A stretch of DNA of 64,000 nucleotides from an uncultured Pseudorhodobacter sp. (GTDB lineage: Bacteria > Pseudomonadota > Alphaproteobacteria > Rhodobacterales > Rhodobacteraceae). Every line of letters begins with the position of its first letter. Positions within the stretch are counted from its first letter, which is position 1. This document shows positions 25,082-34,046 of this stretch, in pieces. The notes beneath the pieces were generated by a model, which did no database searches, had not been told where the DNA came from, and was given only the letters and a program-made list of their open reading frames with translations. The translations under genes and the position numbers were made by a program. The stretch lies in the NCBI GenBank assembly GCA_913062925.1, contig CAJXWJ010000006.1:19357-83356 (forward strand), written 5' to 3'.

Positions 25082-27312
25082 TACGGATCGCTTTATTCCT
25101 TTGGCTGGCTTGTGCGGCGCAAGCCTTCGCAGCACCAGTCCAAGTGAAAGCTGGGGAACATAACGGCTTTACCCGCATCGTGGTCGACTATGGCAAAGCA
25201 GTGCAATGGCAAGTGGGCCGAACTGACGACGGCTACGAATTGCGGATAGAGGGCGATCAACCTGAATATGATTTTACGGACAGTTTTAAGATCATTGGCA
25301 CCAGTCGGCTGGTGTCACTTTGGGCCGATCAACCTGCTGGTGCGATGAGAATGGGCGTAGCCTGTCAGTGTCACGCAATTCCCTTCGAGTTTCGGGAAGG
25401 GATCATTGTGATTGATCTGCGAAATGGCCCTCCTCCGAAAGGCTCTTCCTTTGAAGACCCTCTGCCCACTTTGCCCACTAAAGCGCCCCAGCCCCCAGAA
25501 CCTAAACCTCTGCCTCCAAAAAGCGTGGGATCTGATTATAACTGGCAAAAGTCTGCGATCGAAAAACTTTCCAATAAACTGGCAGCACCTGCACTGCAGC
25601 CCCTGCCACTTGAAAATGCGGCGGCAAGCGCATTTGATACATTGCGAAAAACGCTCATAGGCCAAATCAGTCAAGGTGCCTCGCAGGGCCTGATTCAAAT
25701 TGCGCCGCTCAAACTGCCAAAATCAGAGGCTGCGGCAAAGCTTGACGTAGAAAAACCGCCTCTCGATCCTGTCGAGAGGCCGCAGGAAAACCCAAAGGTC
25801 GCAGCCGACACCGAATTTTCTGCCCTGCGTTCGGGGCTTGGAGAATTGCCCGCAATTTCCATCAGCGAGGGTGCGCCCGAGCACCAAAATCTTGGTGCCA
25901 AGGGCGAATCCTGCCTTGAGGCTGACGCGCTGGACGTCGCGGCCTGGCGCGGCGAAGCTCCAGTTTCAGATGAGTTGCAGCGCACGAACCAAAATATCAT
26001 CGGTGAGTTTGATAAAATTGATCTAGAAGCCCTGACAACCGCAATCCAATTGTATCTTTCGGTCGGATTTGGCGCAGAAGCGCGGCAATTGATGCAGGCC
26101 TTTCCAAACGACCTGCCGCAACGGCCAATGTGGCAAGCTATGGCCGCGCTTGTGGACGGCGAGGCGGAACCTCGGGCTTTCTTTCGTGGCCAAATGGGAT
26201 GCGACAGTCCTGCAGCGCTTTGGGCAATTTTGGAAAACAATCAAATAGCAAAAGGTGATTTTGTAAACCGAGATGCTGCCTATTTGGCCTTTTCAAATTT
26301 GCCGCTAGATCTTCGGCGCGCGCTTGGGCCGACCCTGATTGAGCGTTTTCTTGCCATTGGGGACGAAGCTTCGGTGACAAGACTTCGCGCCGTCATCTTA
26401 CGGGGGCCTGGCGAAGCCAGCCCAGAAATGACCTTAATGGATGCAGCAATTGATATGCATGGCAAGCAGCCCGCTGCCGCCGAAGAAAAGCTGCAAAGTA
26501 TGATTGACGACCCTGGGCCCTCTTCAGGTGATGCTGTGGTGGCGCTGATCGAAGCGAAAGTCGCGCAAAATCTGCCAGTGGATCAGGAGCTTGTGAATAT
26601 TCTTGAGGCCATGGTGCAAGAGCGCGATAATACAACACAAGCGGCAGCGACACGTCGCGCCTTGGTGCTTGCGCAGGCGGCTTCAAGTAATTTTACGGAT
26701 GCGTTCAAAGGTGCCGCCGATCAACCAGATCTGGAACAGATTATTTGGCGTCTTCTCTCGCGGCTCGGGACAGATGATGCGATCCTGACACATGCAGTGC
26801 TTGCCGAAGATCGTACTGTTCCAAATGTAGATACAGAAACTGACCTCAAACTTGTCACCCGGCTGTTTGATCTAGGCTTACCCCAAGCGGCACGCCGATG
26901 GGTGCGGAGCGAAGCCGCGATAGATCCTCTCCTGCTCGCAAAAATTGACCTTGCGCGCGCGGATGCGGCAGACGCGTTACGCCTTCTCACAGGCCAGGAC
27001 AGCCCCGACGCGCTCGCTCTGCGCGCCACAGCTTTGCAGATATTAGGCGACAACGCAGAAGCGGCCAAAGCCTTCACGGCAAGTGGTGATGCGCGTTCAG
27101 CTCTTCAAGCAACCGCGCATGCCCAAGACTGGCAGGCCTTGCGAGAACAGGGCAGTGGCAACTGGCAAGCTTTGGCCAAGACTGCAACCGAACAGCGAAG
27201 CCCTTCTCCTTTGCAAACCGCACCTCTGAGCTATGGCAATGATATCCTTGAGCAAACAGCGGCAACCCGAGATGCCGTACAAGCTTTGCTCACCCAGATC
27301 GCCCCACCTTAG
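25078..27312 (+). CDS. Large secreted protein of the stator operon with AMIN-like N-terminus (MotC-like candidate)
   Basis: The 744-residue product starts with a clear signal peptide (cleavage near AAQAFAAP). Residues about 20-120 look like an AMIN domain, a fold that binds peptidoglycan or its neighbours (NGFTRIVVDYGKAVQWQVGR, IVIDLRNG). A Pro-rich linker (about 120-155) follows, and the rest (about 310-740) is almost wholly alpha-helical with Ala-rich helix pairs that resemble TPR- or HEAT-type repeats (GLPQAARRWVRSEAAIDPLL; ATALQILGDNAEAAKAFTAS). It overlaps motA by 4 nt. By position it could play the part of rhizobial MotC, the periplasmic partner of MotB, but sequence similarity to MotC is not evident. 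Function is inferred only. Confidence 0.65.
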   Translation: MIRIALFLWLACAAQAFAAPVQVKAGEHNGFTRIVVDYGKAVQWQVGRTDDGYELRIEGDQPEYDFTDSFKIIGTSRLVSLWADQPAGAMRMGVACQCHAIPFEFREGIIVIDLRNGPPPKGSSFEDPLPTLPTKAPQPPEPKPLPPKSVGSDYNWQKSAIEKLSNKLAAPALQPLPLENAAASAFDTLRKTLIGQISQGASQGLIQIAPLKLPKSEAAAKLDVEKPPLDPVERPQENPKVAADTEFSALRSGLGELPAISISEGAPEHQNLGAKGESCLEADALDVAAWRGEAPVSDELQRTNQNIIGEFDKIDLEALTTAIQLYLSVGFGAEARQLMQAFPNDLPQRPMWQAMAALVDGEAEPRAFFRGQMGCDSPAALWAILENNQIAKGDFVNRDAAYLAFSNLPLDLRRALGPTLIERFLAIGDEASVTRLRAVILRGPGEASPEMTLMDAAIDMHGKQPAAAEEKLQSMIDDPGPSSGDAVVALIEAKVAQNLPVDQELVNILEAMVQERDNTTQAAATRRALVLAQAASSNFTDAFKGAADQPDLEQIIWRLLSRLGTDDAILTHAVLAEDRTVPNVDTETDLKLVTRLFDLGLPQAARRWVRSEAAIDPLLLAKIDLARADAADALRLLTGQDSPDALALRATALQILGDNAEAAKAFTASGDARSALQATAHAQDWQALREQGSGNWQALAKTATEQRSPSPLQTAPLSYGNDILEQTAATRDAVQALLTQIAPP

Positions 27313-27406
27313 CGAATTTTTGCGTCCAGTTACGGTTTGGAAAGGTCTCTAGCTTATCTTGAGACTCAGGATGATCCAGCAGGGATCGTGAGTAAAAGGT
27401 GAAACC

Positions 27407-28105
27407 ATGCCACTGCGTTTTTTGCGCCCCTCCCTTCTCTGCATGATCCTGATCACCTTGGGGGGCGTGTCGGTGGCAAGAGCGACGACATTTGATGCAA
27501 ACCTATGCGATCAAGCCGCAAAAATGGCAGCCCAAAACTCCGATACTCCGTTGGAGGTTCTGCAAGCAATATCGCGGGTTGAAACCGGAAGGAGCTTTGA
27601 AGGTGACACTGTTCCCTGGCCGTGGACCGTAAATTTCGCAGGAAAAGGGTATTGGTTTGACAGCCAAGCCCAAGCCTTGGAGTTCGCAACCGCCCTTGTG
27701 GCACGGGGGCAGGACAATTTTGACCTTGGGTGCTTCCAGGTCAACCAACATTGGCATGGTGATAAGTTTTTATCGCTTGCAGCGGCACTCTCGCCTGAGG
27801 AAAACGCACGAGTGGCAGCGGATTTTCTGCAATCGCTCTACGCCAGTACTGGCGATTGGGGCAAAGCCGTTGCAGCCTATCATTCCAAGACCAAAACCTA
27901 TGGCCAGAGATATTTGGCCAAGGTTGAGGCCGTGCTGCAAAAACGCCGTGAGCGGCCAAGCCTTGATCACAGCGACGCCGAGACACTTGTGCAAGTGCAG
28001 TCCAGAAATACCTTCCCATTGTTGCAGCAGGGCCAAAGCATTCATGGTCCATCTTTGGTGCCAATCGGGTTGGGCGGTCTGCCTTTGTTCACTGTGAGCC
28101 CGTAA
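27407..28105 (+). CDS. Flagellar lytic transglycosylase (SltF-like)
   Basis: This secreted muramidase opens peptidoglycan for the flagellar rod. The 232-residue protein has a signal peptide (cleavage near RATTF), a lysozyme-like fold with the probable catalytic Glu at residue 59 in LQAISRVETG, and the family motifs FDLGCFQVNQHWH and AVAAYHSK. In Rhodobacter sphaeroides an equivalent enzyme, SltF, works with a FlgJ that lacks its own muramidase domain; the FlgJ in this window also lacks it. It sits 1 nt before flhA. Confidence 0.88.
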   Translation: MPLRFLRPSLLCMILITLGGVSVARATTFDANLCDQAAKMAAQNSDTPLEVLQAISRVETGRSFEGDTVPWPWTVNFAGKGYWFDSQAQALEFATALVARGQDNFDLGCFQVNQHWHGDKFLSLAAALSPEENARVAADFLQSLYASTGDWGKAVAAYHSKTKTYGQRYLAKVEAVLQKRRERPSLDHSDAETLVQVQSRNTFPLLQQGQSIHGPSLVPIGLGGLPLFTVSP

Positions 28106-28106
28106 A

Positions 28107-30185
28107 ATGCCTAAAATAACCCTCACAGCTGACAGTTTTTATCAACCAACCATCATGCTCGCGCTCGCGCTTATGGGTGTCATCATGATGATGGTGCTGC
28201 CAATGCCCGCTTGGGTCTTGGATCTGGGACTTGCACTCTCCTTTTCGCTCGCAATTCTGATGCTGACAGTGACACTTTTTATCGAAAGACCACTAGATTT
28301 CTCGGCCTTTCCAACGATTCTTTTGGCTTCACTGATGCTGAGGCTATCCCTCAATATCTCCTCCACCAAGTTGATCATCGGGCAGGGCCACACCGGCACG
28401 GCTGCTGCGGGCCATGTCATCGAGGGCTTTGCTGAATTCATCATGGGCGGCAATCTATTGCTTGGCTTGGTGATTTTCTGCGTTTTGCTGATTGTGAACT
28501 TTGTTGTCATCACCAAAGGCGCCGGTCGCATGGCGGAAGTAGGCGCGCGCTTTGCTTTGGACGGCATGCCCGGAAAGCAATTGGCCATCGACTCTGATAT
28601 GGCCGCAGGCGCTATTAACCACGCCGAAGCAAAACGGCGGCGCGAGGTTGAATTGGCCGAGACAACCTTCTTCGGCTCGCTTGATGGCGCATCAAAATTT
28701 GTAAAAGGCGATGCGATTGCAGGGCTGCTGATCACCGGATTAAATATGGTGATGGGGCTGATCATGGGCACGGTTATCCACGGCATGCCGCTTGGTCGCG
28801 CTTTTGAAACCTATGCTATTTTGACAGTAGGCGATGGCCTGGTCAGCCAAATTCCAGCGGTGGTAATTTCGGTCGCAGCAGCCCTGCTTTTGTCGCGAGG
28901 TGGCGCAAAAGGCGCCGCCGATGTCTCGTTTTTCGCGCAACTTGGCCGTTATCCTGGCGCTTTGGGAACCGTTTCAGTCCTGATGGCGCTGTTTGCCCTG
29001 GTGCCAGGCATGCCCTTCATGCCCTTCATGTCTGGCGCGCTGCTTTTGGGCTGGGCTGCTTGGCATATGTACCGCAAGGCAGAGCGCGAGGCGGTTCTCC
29101 CTGTTGCTGAAGCCGAGGCCCCCAAACGCAAGCAGTTGGGCGATGTACTCGATTTTGATGAAATACATATCGAATTTGCGCCAAACTTGGTTGGGATGGT
29201 GCTTGATCCGGCAACAGGGCTCGATGTGCGCATTACCAATATGCGCACACATGTCGCCTCGGCCTTTGGACTGATCTTGCCAGAGATGCGATTGACGGAT
29301 GAAGCAAGCCTGCCGCCCGGCACCTATCGCATCCGCTTGCAGGGGGTGGAACGGGTACGCGATCAGCTGATGCCAGATCGAGTGCTTGCGCTTTTGGCCG
29401 ATCAGGTCGAAGCACCAGAGGGTCGCGATGTTCGCGAACCGGTCTATGGCGCCCCCGCCCGTTGGATCCGGCCCGATCAGCAAGAGGACGCAGTGCTGGC
29501 CGGTCTGACAGTGGTTTCGCCGGCAGAAGTACTGGCCACGCATCTTCTTGAGGTTATCCGAGCCAACTTAGCGCGCCTGCTGACCCTGCGCGGCCTACGT
29601 AAGCTTCTGGAAGAGTTCACAAATATCACTGACAGTGCAAGGGCCGAAAGCAATCGGCGCTTGTTGGATGAATTGGTGCCAGAGAAGGTTCCTGTCGATT
29701 TGCTGCTCACGGTTCTGCGGCTTTTGCTCGAAGAACGGGTCTCTGTGCGCAATCTGCCGCTGATCCTTGAAGCGATTGCAGAATCGCGCAGCCTGCCAAC
29801 GCCCGAAGCAATTTGCGAACATGTCAGGCAGCGCCTTGGCTTCCAATTGGTGGCCGAATTGAAGCGCGAAGATGGTACCATCCCCCTGTTGCAGCTTGCG
29901 CCAGAATGGGAAAAAACGTTTCTGACCTATCAGATTGAGGGTGATCGCGGGCAACGCGATGTCGCGCTGCCACCAGATCAATTCGGCAAGCTTGCGAATG
30001 CGATTGCAGAAAAACTCAATCGTGCGGCAGAGGCTGGAACCTATCCAGCCTTGGTCACTTCGACCCTTCGTCGTCGCTTTTTACGAACTGTTTTGGGAGC
30101 AAAAGGTCTGGTCGCCCCCGTGCTTTCCTATGAAGAAATCGGTGTTGAGGCCCGCCCCGCGATGATTGGCGTCGTGCCGCCATGA
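28107..30185 (+). CDS. flhA: Flagellar export protein FlhA
   Basis: FlhA is the largest export-gate subunit and docks export substrates. It has 692 residues: eight membrane helices in the first 330, including the conserved cytoplasmic loop GARFALDGMPGKQLAIDSDM and NHAEAKRRREVE, followed by the large cytosolic domain (DEIHIEFAPNLVGMVLDP; EVLATHLLEVIRANLARLL; LRLLLEERVSVRNLPLILEA). It overlaps fliR by 4 nt. Confidence 0.98.
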   Translation: MPKITLTADSFYQPTIMLALALMGVIMMMVLPMPAWVLDLGLALSFSLAILMLTVTLFIERPLDFSAFPTILLASLMLRLSLNISSTKLIIGQGHTGTAAAGHVIEGFAEFIMGGNLLLGLVIFCVLLIVNFVVITKGAGRMAEVGARFALDGMPGKQLAIDSDMAAGAINHAEAKRRREVELAETTFFGSLDGASKFVKGDAIAGLLITGLNMVMGLIMGTVIHGMPLGRAFETYAILTVGDGLVSQIPAVVISVAAALLLSRGGAKGAADVSFFAQLGRYPGALGTVSVLMALFALVPGMPFMPFMSGALLLGWAAWHMYRKAEREAVLPVAEAEAPKRKQLGDVLDFDEIHIEFAPNLVGMVLDPATGLDVRITNMRTHVASAFGLILPEMRLTDEASLPPGTYRIRLQGVERVRDQLMPDRVLALLADQVEAPEGRDVREPVYGAPARWIRPDQQEDAVLAGLTVVSPAEVLATHLLEVIRANLARLLTLRGLRKLLEEFTNITDSARAESNRRLLDELVPEKVPVDLLLTVLRLLLEERVSVRNLPLILEAIAESRSLPTPEAICEHVRQRLGFQLVAELKREDGTIPLLQLAPEWEKTFLTYQIEGDRGQRDVALPPDQFGKLANAIAEKLNRAAEAGTYPALVTSTLRRRFLRTVLGAKGLVAPVLSYEEIGVEARPAMIGVVPP

Positions 30186-30958
30186 TTGATTTGATGGCAC
30201 AGCTGACCCAAGCAACCGGATTGGCCAGCAGCCTGCTTTGGCAAGGGCTTTTGGTGTTCATGCGCGTCGGTTCGGCCTTGTCGCTGATCCCCGCCTTTGG
30301 TGAGAGATCGGTGCCGCAGCGCGTCCGTCTGGTCATCGCATTGGCGTTCAGCTTGGTGGTTTTACCAAGTGTTTCCAGCGAAACCCTCTTGGTAAGCCCT
30401 GCAATCTTACCGCTGCTGGTCGAGGTCGTGATAGGACTTTTACTTGGAATATCGTTGCGCCTATTCATCCTTGCCTTGCAAACAGCAGCAACCATTGCGG
30501 CCCAAGCAACCACGCTGTCGCAAATGTTTGGCGATGCAGGGCCAGAGCCACAACCGGCGATTGGCAATCTGATGGTGATGGCCGCCTTGGCATTGGCTGT
30601 TGCATCAGGCCTGCACGTTCAGCTGGCAGAGTTTTTCATTCTCTCTTACCAGTTCTTCCCACTGGCACAGCTTCCAGAGCCCGCAGATGTCACCCCCTGG
30701 GGGGTTGCCGAGGTGTCAAAAGGCTTTGCTTTAGCCTTTTCTTTGGCAGCCCCCTTCACGATTGCAGCACTTTTATACAATATAACTTTAGGTGTGATTA
30801 ACCGTGCGATGCCGGCCTTGATGGTCAGCTTCATTGGCGCTCCGGCCCTTACTTTTGGTGGGTTGGTGCTTATGGCATTGGCGGTGCCGCTTGGCCTTGC
30901 CCTCTGGCTCGAGATGTTTCAAGGCTTTATGGCCAATCCGGTTTCAGGCCTACCATGA
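30182..30958 (+). CDS. fliR: Flagellar export gate protein FliR
   Basis: FliR is a six-helix subunit of the export gate. The 258-residue product shows RVGSALSLIPAFGERSVPQR near residue 30, the Ala-rich helix QTAATIAAQATTLSQMFGDAG, and LYNITLGVINRAMPALMVSF, all typical of FliR. It overlaps flhA and flhB by 4 nt each, giving the unit flhA-fliR-flhB. Confidence 0.97.
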   Translation: MIDLMAQLTQATGLASSLLWQGLLVFMRVGSALSLIPAFGERSVPQRVRLVIALAFSLVVLPSVSSETLLVSPAILPLLVEVVIGLLLGISLRLFILALQTAATIAAQATTLSQMFGDAGPEPQPAIGNLMVMAALALAVASGLHVQLAEFFILSYQFFPLAQLPEPADVTPWGVAEVSKGFALAFSLAAPFTIAALLYNITLGVINRAMPALMVSFIGAPALTFGGLVLMALAVPLGLALWLEMFQGFMANPVSGLP

Positions 30959-32037
30959 GCGAAACAGAGGACGACGACAAGCAACACGACCCGTCCCAAA
31001 AGCGGCTTGACGATGCCCGGGCTCGCGGTGAAATTCCAAAATCGGCCGATCTAAATACCGCGGCATCTTATGCTGGACTTCTGGTCATCAGCTTGGTGGC
31101 GGGGGCAGGCTTGCTAGAACAATTTGGCAAAGCTGCAATGGTTTTGCTCGACCAATCCGACAAATTGGCGCCGCTTTTGTTTGCAGCTGCTCCGGCGCCG
31201 GTGTTCGGCATTACAAAAGAGTTTCTGCTTGCTTCGGGGCCGATTTTCTTTTTGCCGATGGCATTTGTGCTGGCCTCGCTGATCGCACAACGCGCGATTC
31301 ACTTTGCACCAGAAAAGCTGGCTTTCAAAATGTCCAGAATTTCCCCTCTCTCTTTGGCAAAACAAAAATTTGGCCGTGAGGGGCTGTTCGAATTTGGCAA
31401 AAGTTTTGCTAAACTTTTTGTCGTCGCTGTGTTGCTAGGACTTTTGTTAAAGCTCCGTGCGCCGCAAATTCTGGCAACCCAAGCCGTTGCGCCGGCACAG
31501 AGCGTCGCGTTGATGCTGCGATTGCTTGTGCAATTGCTGTTTTTGGTTGCAATCGCGATCACCGTTTTTGGCGGTGTCGATTATATGTGGCAGCGCGCCC
31601 AACATCTGCGTCGCAACATGATGTCGCGTCAGGAAATGATGGATGAGATGAAGGATGCCGAGGGCGACCCCCATGTAAAACAGCAGCGCAGGCAACGCGG
31701 ACAAGACCTCGCCACAAATCAAATGCTTTTAGATGTAGCCAGCGCTGATGTGATTGTGGTTAACCCAACCCATTACGCTGTAGCCCTTAAATGGACCCGC
31801 AAAGATCGCAGCGCACCGATCTGCGTCGCGAAAGGCGTTGATGAAATTGCTGCGCGTATTCGTGAAAAGGCGGCAGAAATCGGCGTGCCTATTCACGCTG
31901 ATCCCCCAACAGCACGGGCGGTTTATGCAAGTGTTCAGATCGGCCAACAAATTCTGCCCGAACATTATCGCGCTGTCGCAGCGGCAATCCGCTTTGCCGA
32001 GGCGATGCGCAAACGCAAGAGGGCCCTACTCCGATGA
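30955..32037 (+). CDS. flhB: Flagellar export switch protein FlhB
   Basis: FlhB changes export specificity from rod/hook to filament proteins after self-cleavage. The 360-residue protein has four membrane helices and a cytosolic C-terminal domain with the self-cleaving motif NPTH at residues 270-273 (VIVVNPTHYAVALKW). The N-terminal DPSQKRLDDARARGEIPKS segment is diagnostic. It overlaps the next small gene by 4 nt. Confidence 0.98.
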   Translation: MSETEDDDKQHDPSQKRLDDARARGEIPKSADLNTAASYAGLLVISLVAGAGLLEQFGKAAMVLLDQSDKLAPLLFAAAPAPVFGITKEFLLASGPIFFLPMAFVLASLIAQRAIHFAPEKLAFKMSRISPLSLAKQKFGREGLFEFGKSFAKLFVVAVLLGLLLKLRAPQILATQAVAPAQSVALMLRLLVQLLFLVAIAITVFGGVDYMWQRAQHLRRNMMSRQEMMDEMKDAEGDPHVKQQRRQRGQDLATNQMLLDVASADVIVVNPTHYAVALKWTRKDRSAPICVAKGVDEIAARIREKAAEIGVPIHADPPTARAVYASVQIGQQILPEHYRAVAAAIRFAEAMRKRKRALLR

Positions 32038-32372
32038 AAAAGACACAAAATGTTATAAAGCTTGCACAACTGGCGGAGTTGGTCCTCGACAGCCGCCTTT
32101 CAGAACTGCAAGCGGCCGCCCGCGCTAAGCAAGCCTGTGAGAATCAATTGGCAGGATTAGGGCAAATTCCGCAAGCCAATACAGATTTGGAAGGCGTCGC
32201 GGCGGAATTGGCTGGTCTGAATTATCAGCGCTGGGCCGATATGCGCCGAGCAGAGCTGAACCAGATTTTGGCGCGTCGGACCGTCACTTGGCTTGAAGCA
32301 CGCGATCAGGCCAAGATGGCCTTTGGCAAAAAACAGGTGCTTACCCAGATTGCAGCAAAACAGCCGTCCTAA
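32034..32372 (+). CDS. Small coiled-coil protein after flhB, FliJ-like candidate
   Basis: The 112-residue product is basic and almost wholly helical (LAELVLDSRLSELQAAARAK; RRAELNQILARRTVTWLEAR), without signal peptide or membrane segment. Size, helicity and tight coupling to flhB (4-nt overlap) suggest a FliJ-type general chaperone or export ATPase stalk, which is otherwise not visible in the window. No sequence motif proves this. Confidence 0.55.
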   Translation: MKKTQNVIKLAQLAELVLDSRLSELQAAARAKQACENQLAGLGQIPQANTDLEGVAAELAGLNYQRWADMRRAELNQILARRTVTWLEARDQAKMAFGKKQVLTQIAAKQPS

Positions 32373-32385
32373 AACCGTGTCACAC

Positions 32386-32892
32386 TCAGCTGTCTTGGCG
32401 CGCCAGATCGCTGATTAAAATATCAGAGACACTGTCGCCCAAGATAGATTGAGCGGTTTCAAGCAGCGCCTTTCGCAAAAAGGTCAGGTTGGACGAGTCG
32501 GTGAAGTCACCGCTAAACCCACCAGCATTTGCGTGATCAAACAGCACCTGCAAAAACGCATCGCGCAGCTTGGGTTCGCGGGCATAAACGGGATCAGCGC
32601 TGCCATGCGCCACCTCAAGACTGATGGCCAAGATAACCATGGCAGAAACCTGCCCACCTTGCAGCACTGGCACGACAAATTGATTGCTCATCTTCACATA
32701 TTCTGGCGCCGTTGTGGGATTTGCTTCTGCATCATGCCCAGCGGGTGCTGCGGCGTGATTTTCTCCGGGCCCTGCAGGCTCGGCAGAAGATTCAACAGTT
32801 GGTGCGGGGGCAGGGCGCAGCACAAATCCAGCGCCACCGCCAATTCCAAGGCCAAGTAATCCCAGCAGAATAGGAAAAAGTTTTTTCAACAT
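32386..32892 (-). CDS. FliL-like membrane protein (second copy)
   Basis: The 168-residue protein has an N-terminal membrane helix (LFPILLGLLGLGIGGGAGFVL), an Ala/Pro/Glu-rich linker, and a periplasmic FliL-type domain (EYVKMSNQFVVPVLQGGQVSAMVILAISLEV; VSDILISDLARQ). It is last in the flgB-flgH operon, 6 nt after flgH, the position where Sinorhizobium carries its fliL. The first copy lies before motE, so the organism appears to have two FliL paralogues with different neighbours. Confidence 0.8.
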   Translation of the reverse strand: MLKKLFPILLGLLGLGIGGGAGFVLRPAPAPTVESSAEPAGPGENHAAAPAGHDAEANPTTAPEYVKMSNQFVVPVLQGGQVSAMVILAISLEVAHGSADPVYAREPKLRDAFLQVLFDHANAGGFSGDFTDSSNLTFLRKALLETAQSILGDSVSDILISDLARQDS

Positions 32893-32898
32893 GAGACC

Positions 32899-33618
32899 TC
32901 AGAATGGCAGAAGAATATCGGCAACCTGCTGTCCATAGCGGGGTTGCTGCATATCAGTGATCTGACCACGGCCCCCATAAGAAATCTGGGCCCCCGCAAT
33001 CTTGTCATAGGTGATTTCATTCTGCCGCGAGATATCGATCGGGCGCACATATCCCGTCACGATCAACTCGCGCAATTCAAAGTTCACCCGTACATTTTGC
33101 AAGCCCTCAATCCGAAGCACACCATTCGGCAATTCTTCGACCACCGTGGCCGCGACACGCAGCGTCAGCTTTTCGTTGCGCTTGGTGGAGCCGTCGCCAT
33201 TGAATTTTGACGTCCCCGACAGATCAACAGCGCTGTCCAAAGAGGCGCCAGTTGGCAGGCCCTTGTTCAGGCTTTGCGGCAAACCGAACAGAGAGGGCAC
33301 GCCCATCGATTGCGAGCCTGACCGCGACCGACCAGAAGTATTTTTCATCTCGGCGCTATCATTTATCTCAATCACGACAGTGAGAATATCCCCACGACGC
33401 ATCGCCCGCCGGTCACCGAACAAAGAGCTGCGCCCAGCAGTCCAAAGCGATGAGCCATCCGTGGGCACCGCGGGCAGAGACTCGACTGGCATCGAATTGG
33501 AATACATCGCGTGATGCTGATAGCTGCCCTCAAGCGGCGTAAAGCTTGGAGCGCGGCCAACCTGACTAAGGTCACCACAAGCCGTTAAGAAAACTAGAGA
33601 AATCATAGGCAATCGCAT
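32899..33618 (-). CDS. flgH: Flagellar L-ring lipoprotein FlgH
   Basis: FlgH forms the L ring, the outer-membrane bushing of the flagellar rod. The 239-residue product has a lipoprotein signal (LVFLTAC, lipid Cys at residue 14), SLWTAGRSSLFGDRRAMRRGDIL and the conserved C-terminal half (VNFELRELIVTGYVRPIDI; ISYGGRGQI). It follows flgA by 11 nt. Confidence 0.97.
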   Translation of the reverse strand: MRLPMISLVFLTACGDLSQVGRAPSFTPLEGSYQHHAMYSNSMPVESLPAVPTDGSSLWTAGRSSLFGDRRAMRRGDILTVVIEINDSAEMKNTSGRSRSGSQSMGVPSLFGLPQSLNKGLPTGASLDSAVDLSGTSKFNGDGSTKRNEKLTLRVAATVVEELPNGVLRIEGLQNVRVNFELRELIVTGYVRPIDISRQNEITYDKIAGAQISYGGRGQITDMQQPRYGQQVADILLPF

Positions 33619-33629
33619 CGATAAGTCCT

Positions 33630-34046
33630 TTAGGAGGTGGGAAGAACGCGCACTATTCCATCCGAGCCAATTTGCCCCGTGACTTTGCTGCGCGATGTAA
33701 GATTCATGACTTCGATGCTTTCGCCCACGCCGCCGCGCGCCAAGGCACGGCCTTCGGTCAAGATCGAGAGGCCTGCGGTCGTATAGGCAAGCGTGACAAT
33801 TTGATTGCGTTCAATCACCGCACTTGGGCCCAGATCAGCAAGACGAATTGGCCTACCGGCATATATTGCCACTCTGGTTTCCAGACCAATCGCCTGACGA
33901 GGGTCAGTCACCGCCCCGTCTATATCCATTTCGACCATGGTGACATCTTCTGCCGCCAGCGTTGATTGCGGGCGAATGGTGCGAGTGGCGATCAGGCTGT
34001 CAGCCAGCACAGGCACAGGCATCAGCAAGAGCAGAACGCGCCACAT
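33630..34046 (-). CDS. flgA: Flagellar P-ring chaperone FlgA
   Basis: FlgA is a periplasmic chaperone for FlgI. The 138-residue protein begins with a signal peptide (ends near VPVLADS) and carries the SAF-type domain (TIRPQSTLAAEDVTMVEMDID; GLETRVAIYAGRPIRLADLG) and the C-terminal SRSKVTGQIGSDGIVRV motif. It is short, as usual for alphaproteobacterial FlgA. Its ATG overlaps the flgG stop by 1 nt. Its client gene flgI is not in the window. Confidence 0.93.
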   Translation of the reverse strand: MWRVLLLLMPVPVLADSLIATRTIRPQSTLAAEDVTMVEMDIDGAVTDPRQAIGLETRVAIYAGRPIRLADLGPSAVIERNQIVTLAYTTAGLSILTEGRALARGGVGESIEVMNLTSRSKVTGQIGSDGIVRVLPTS

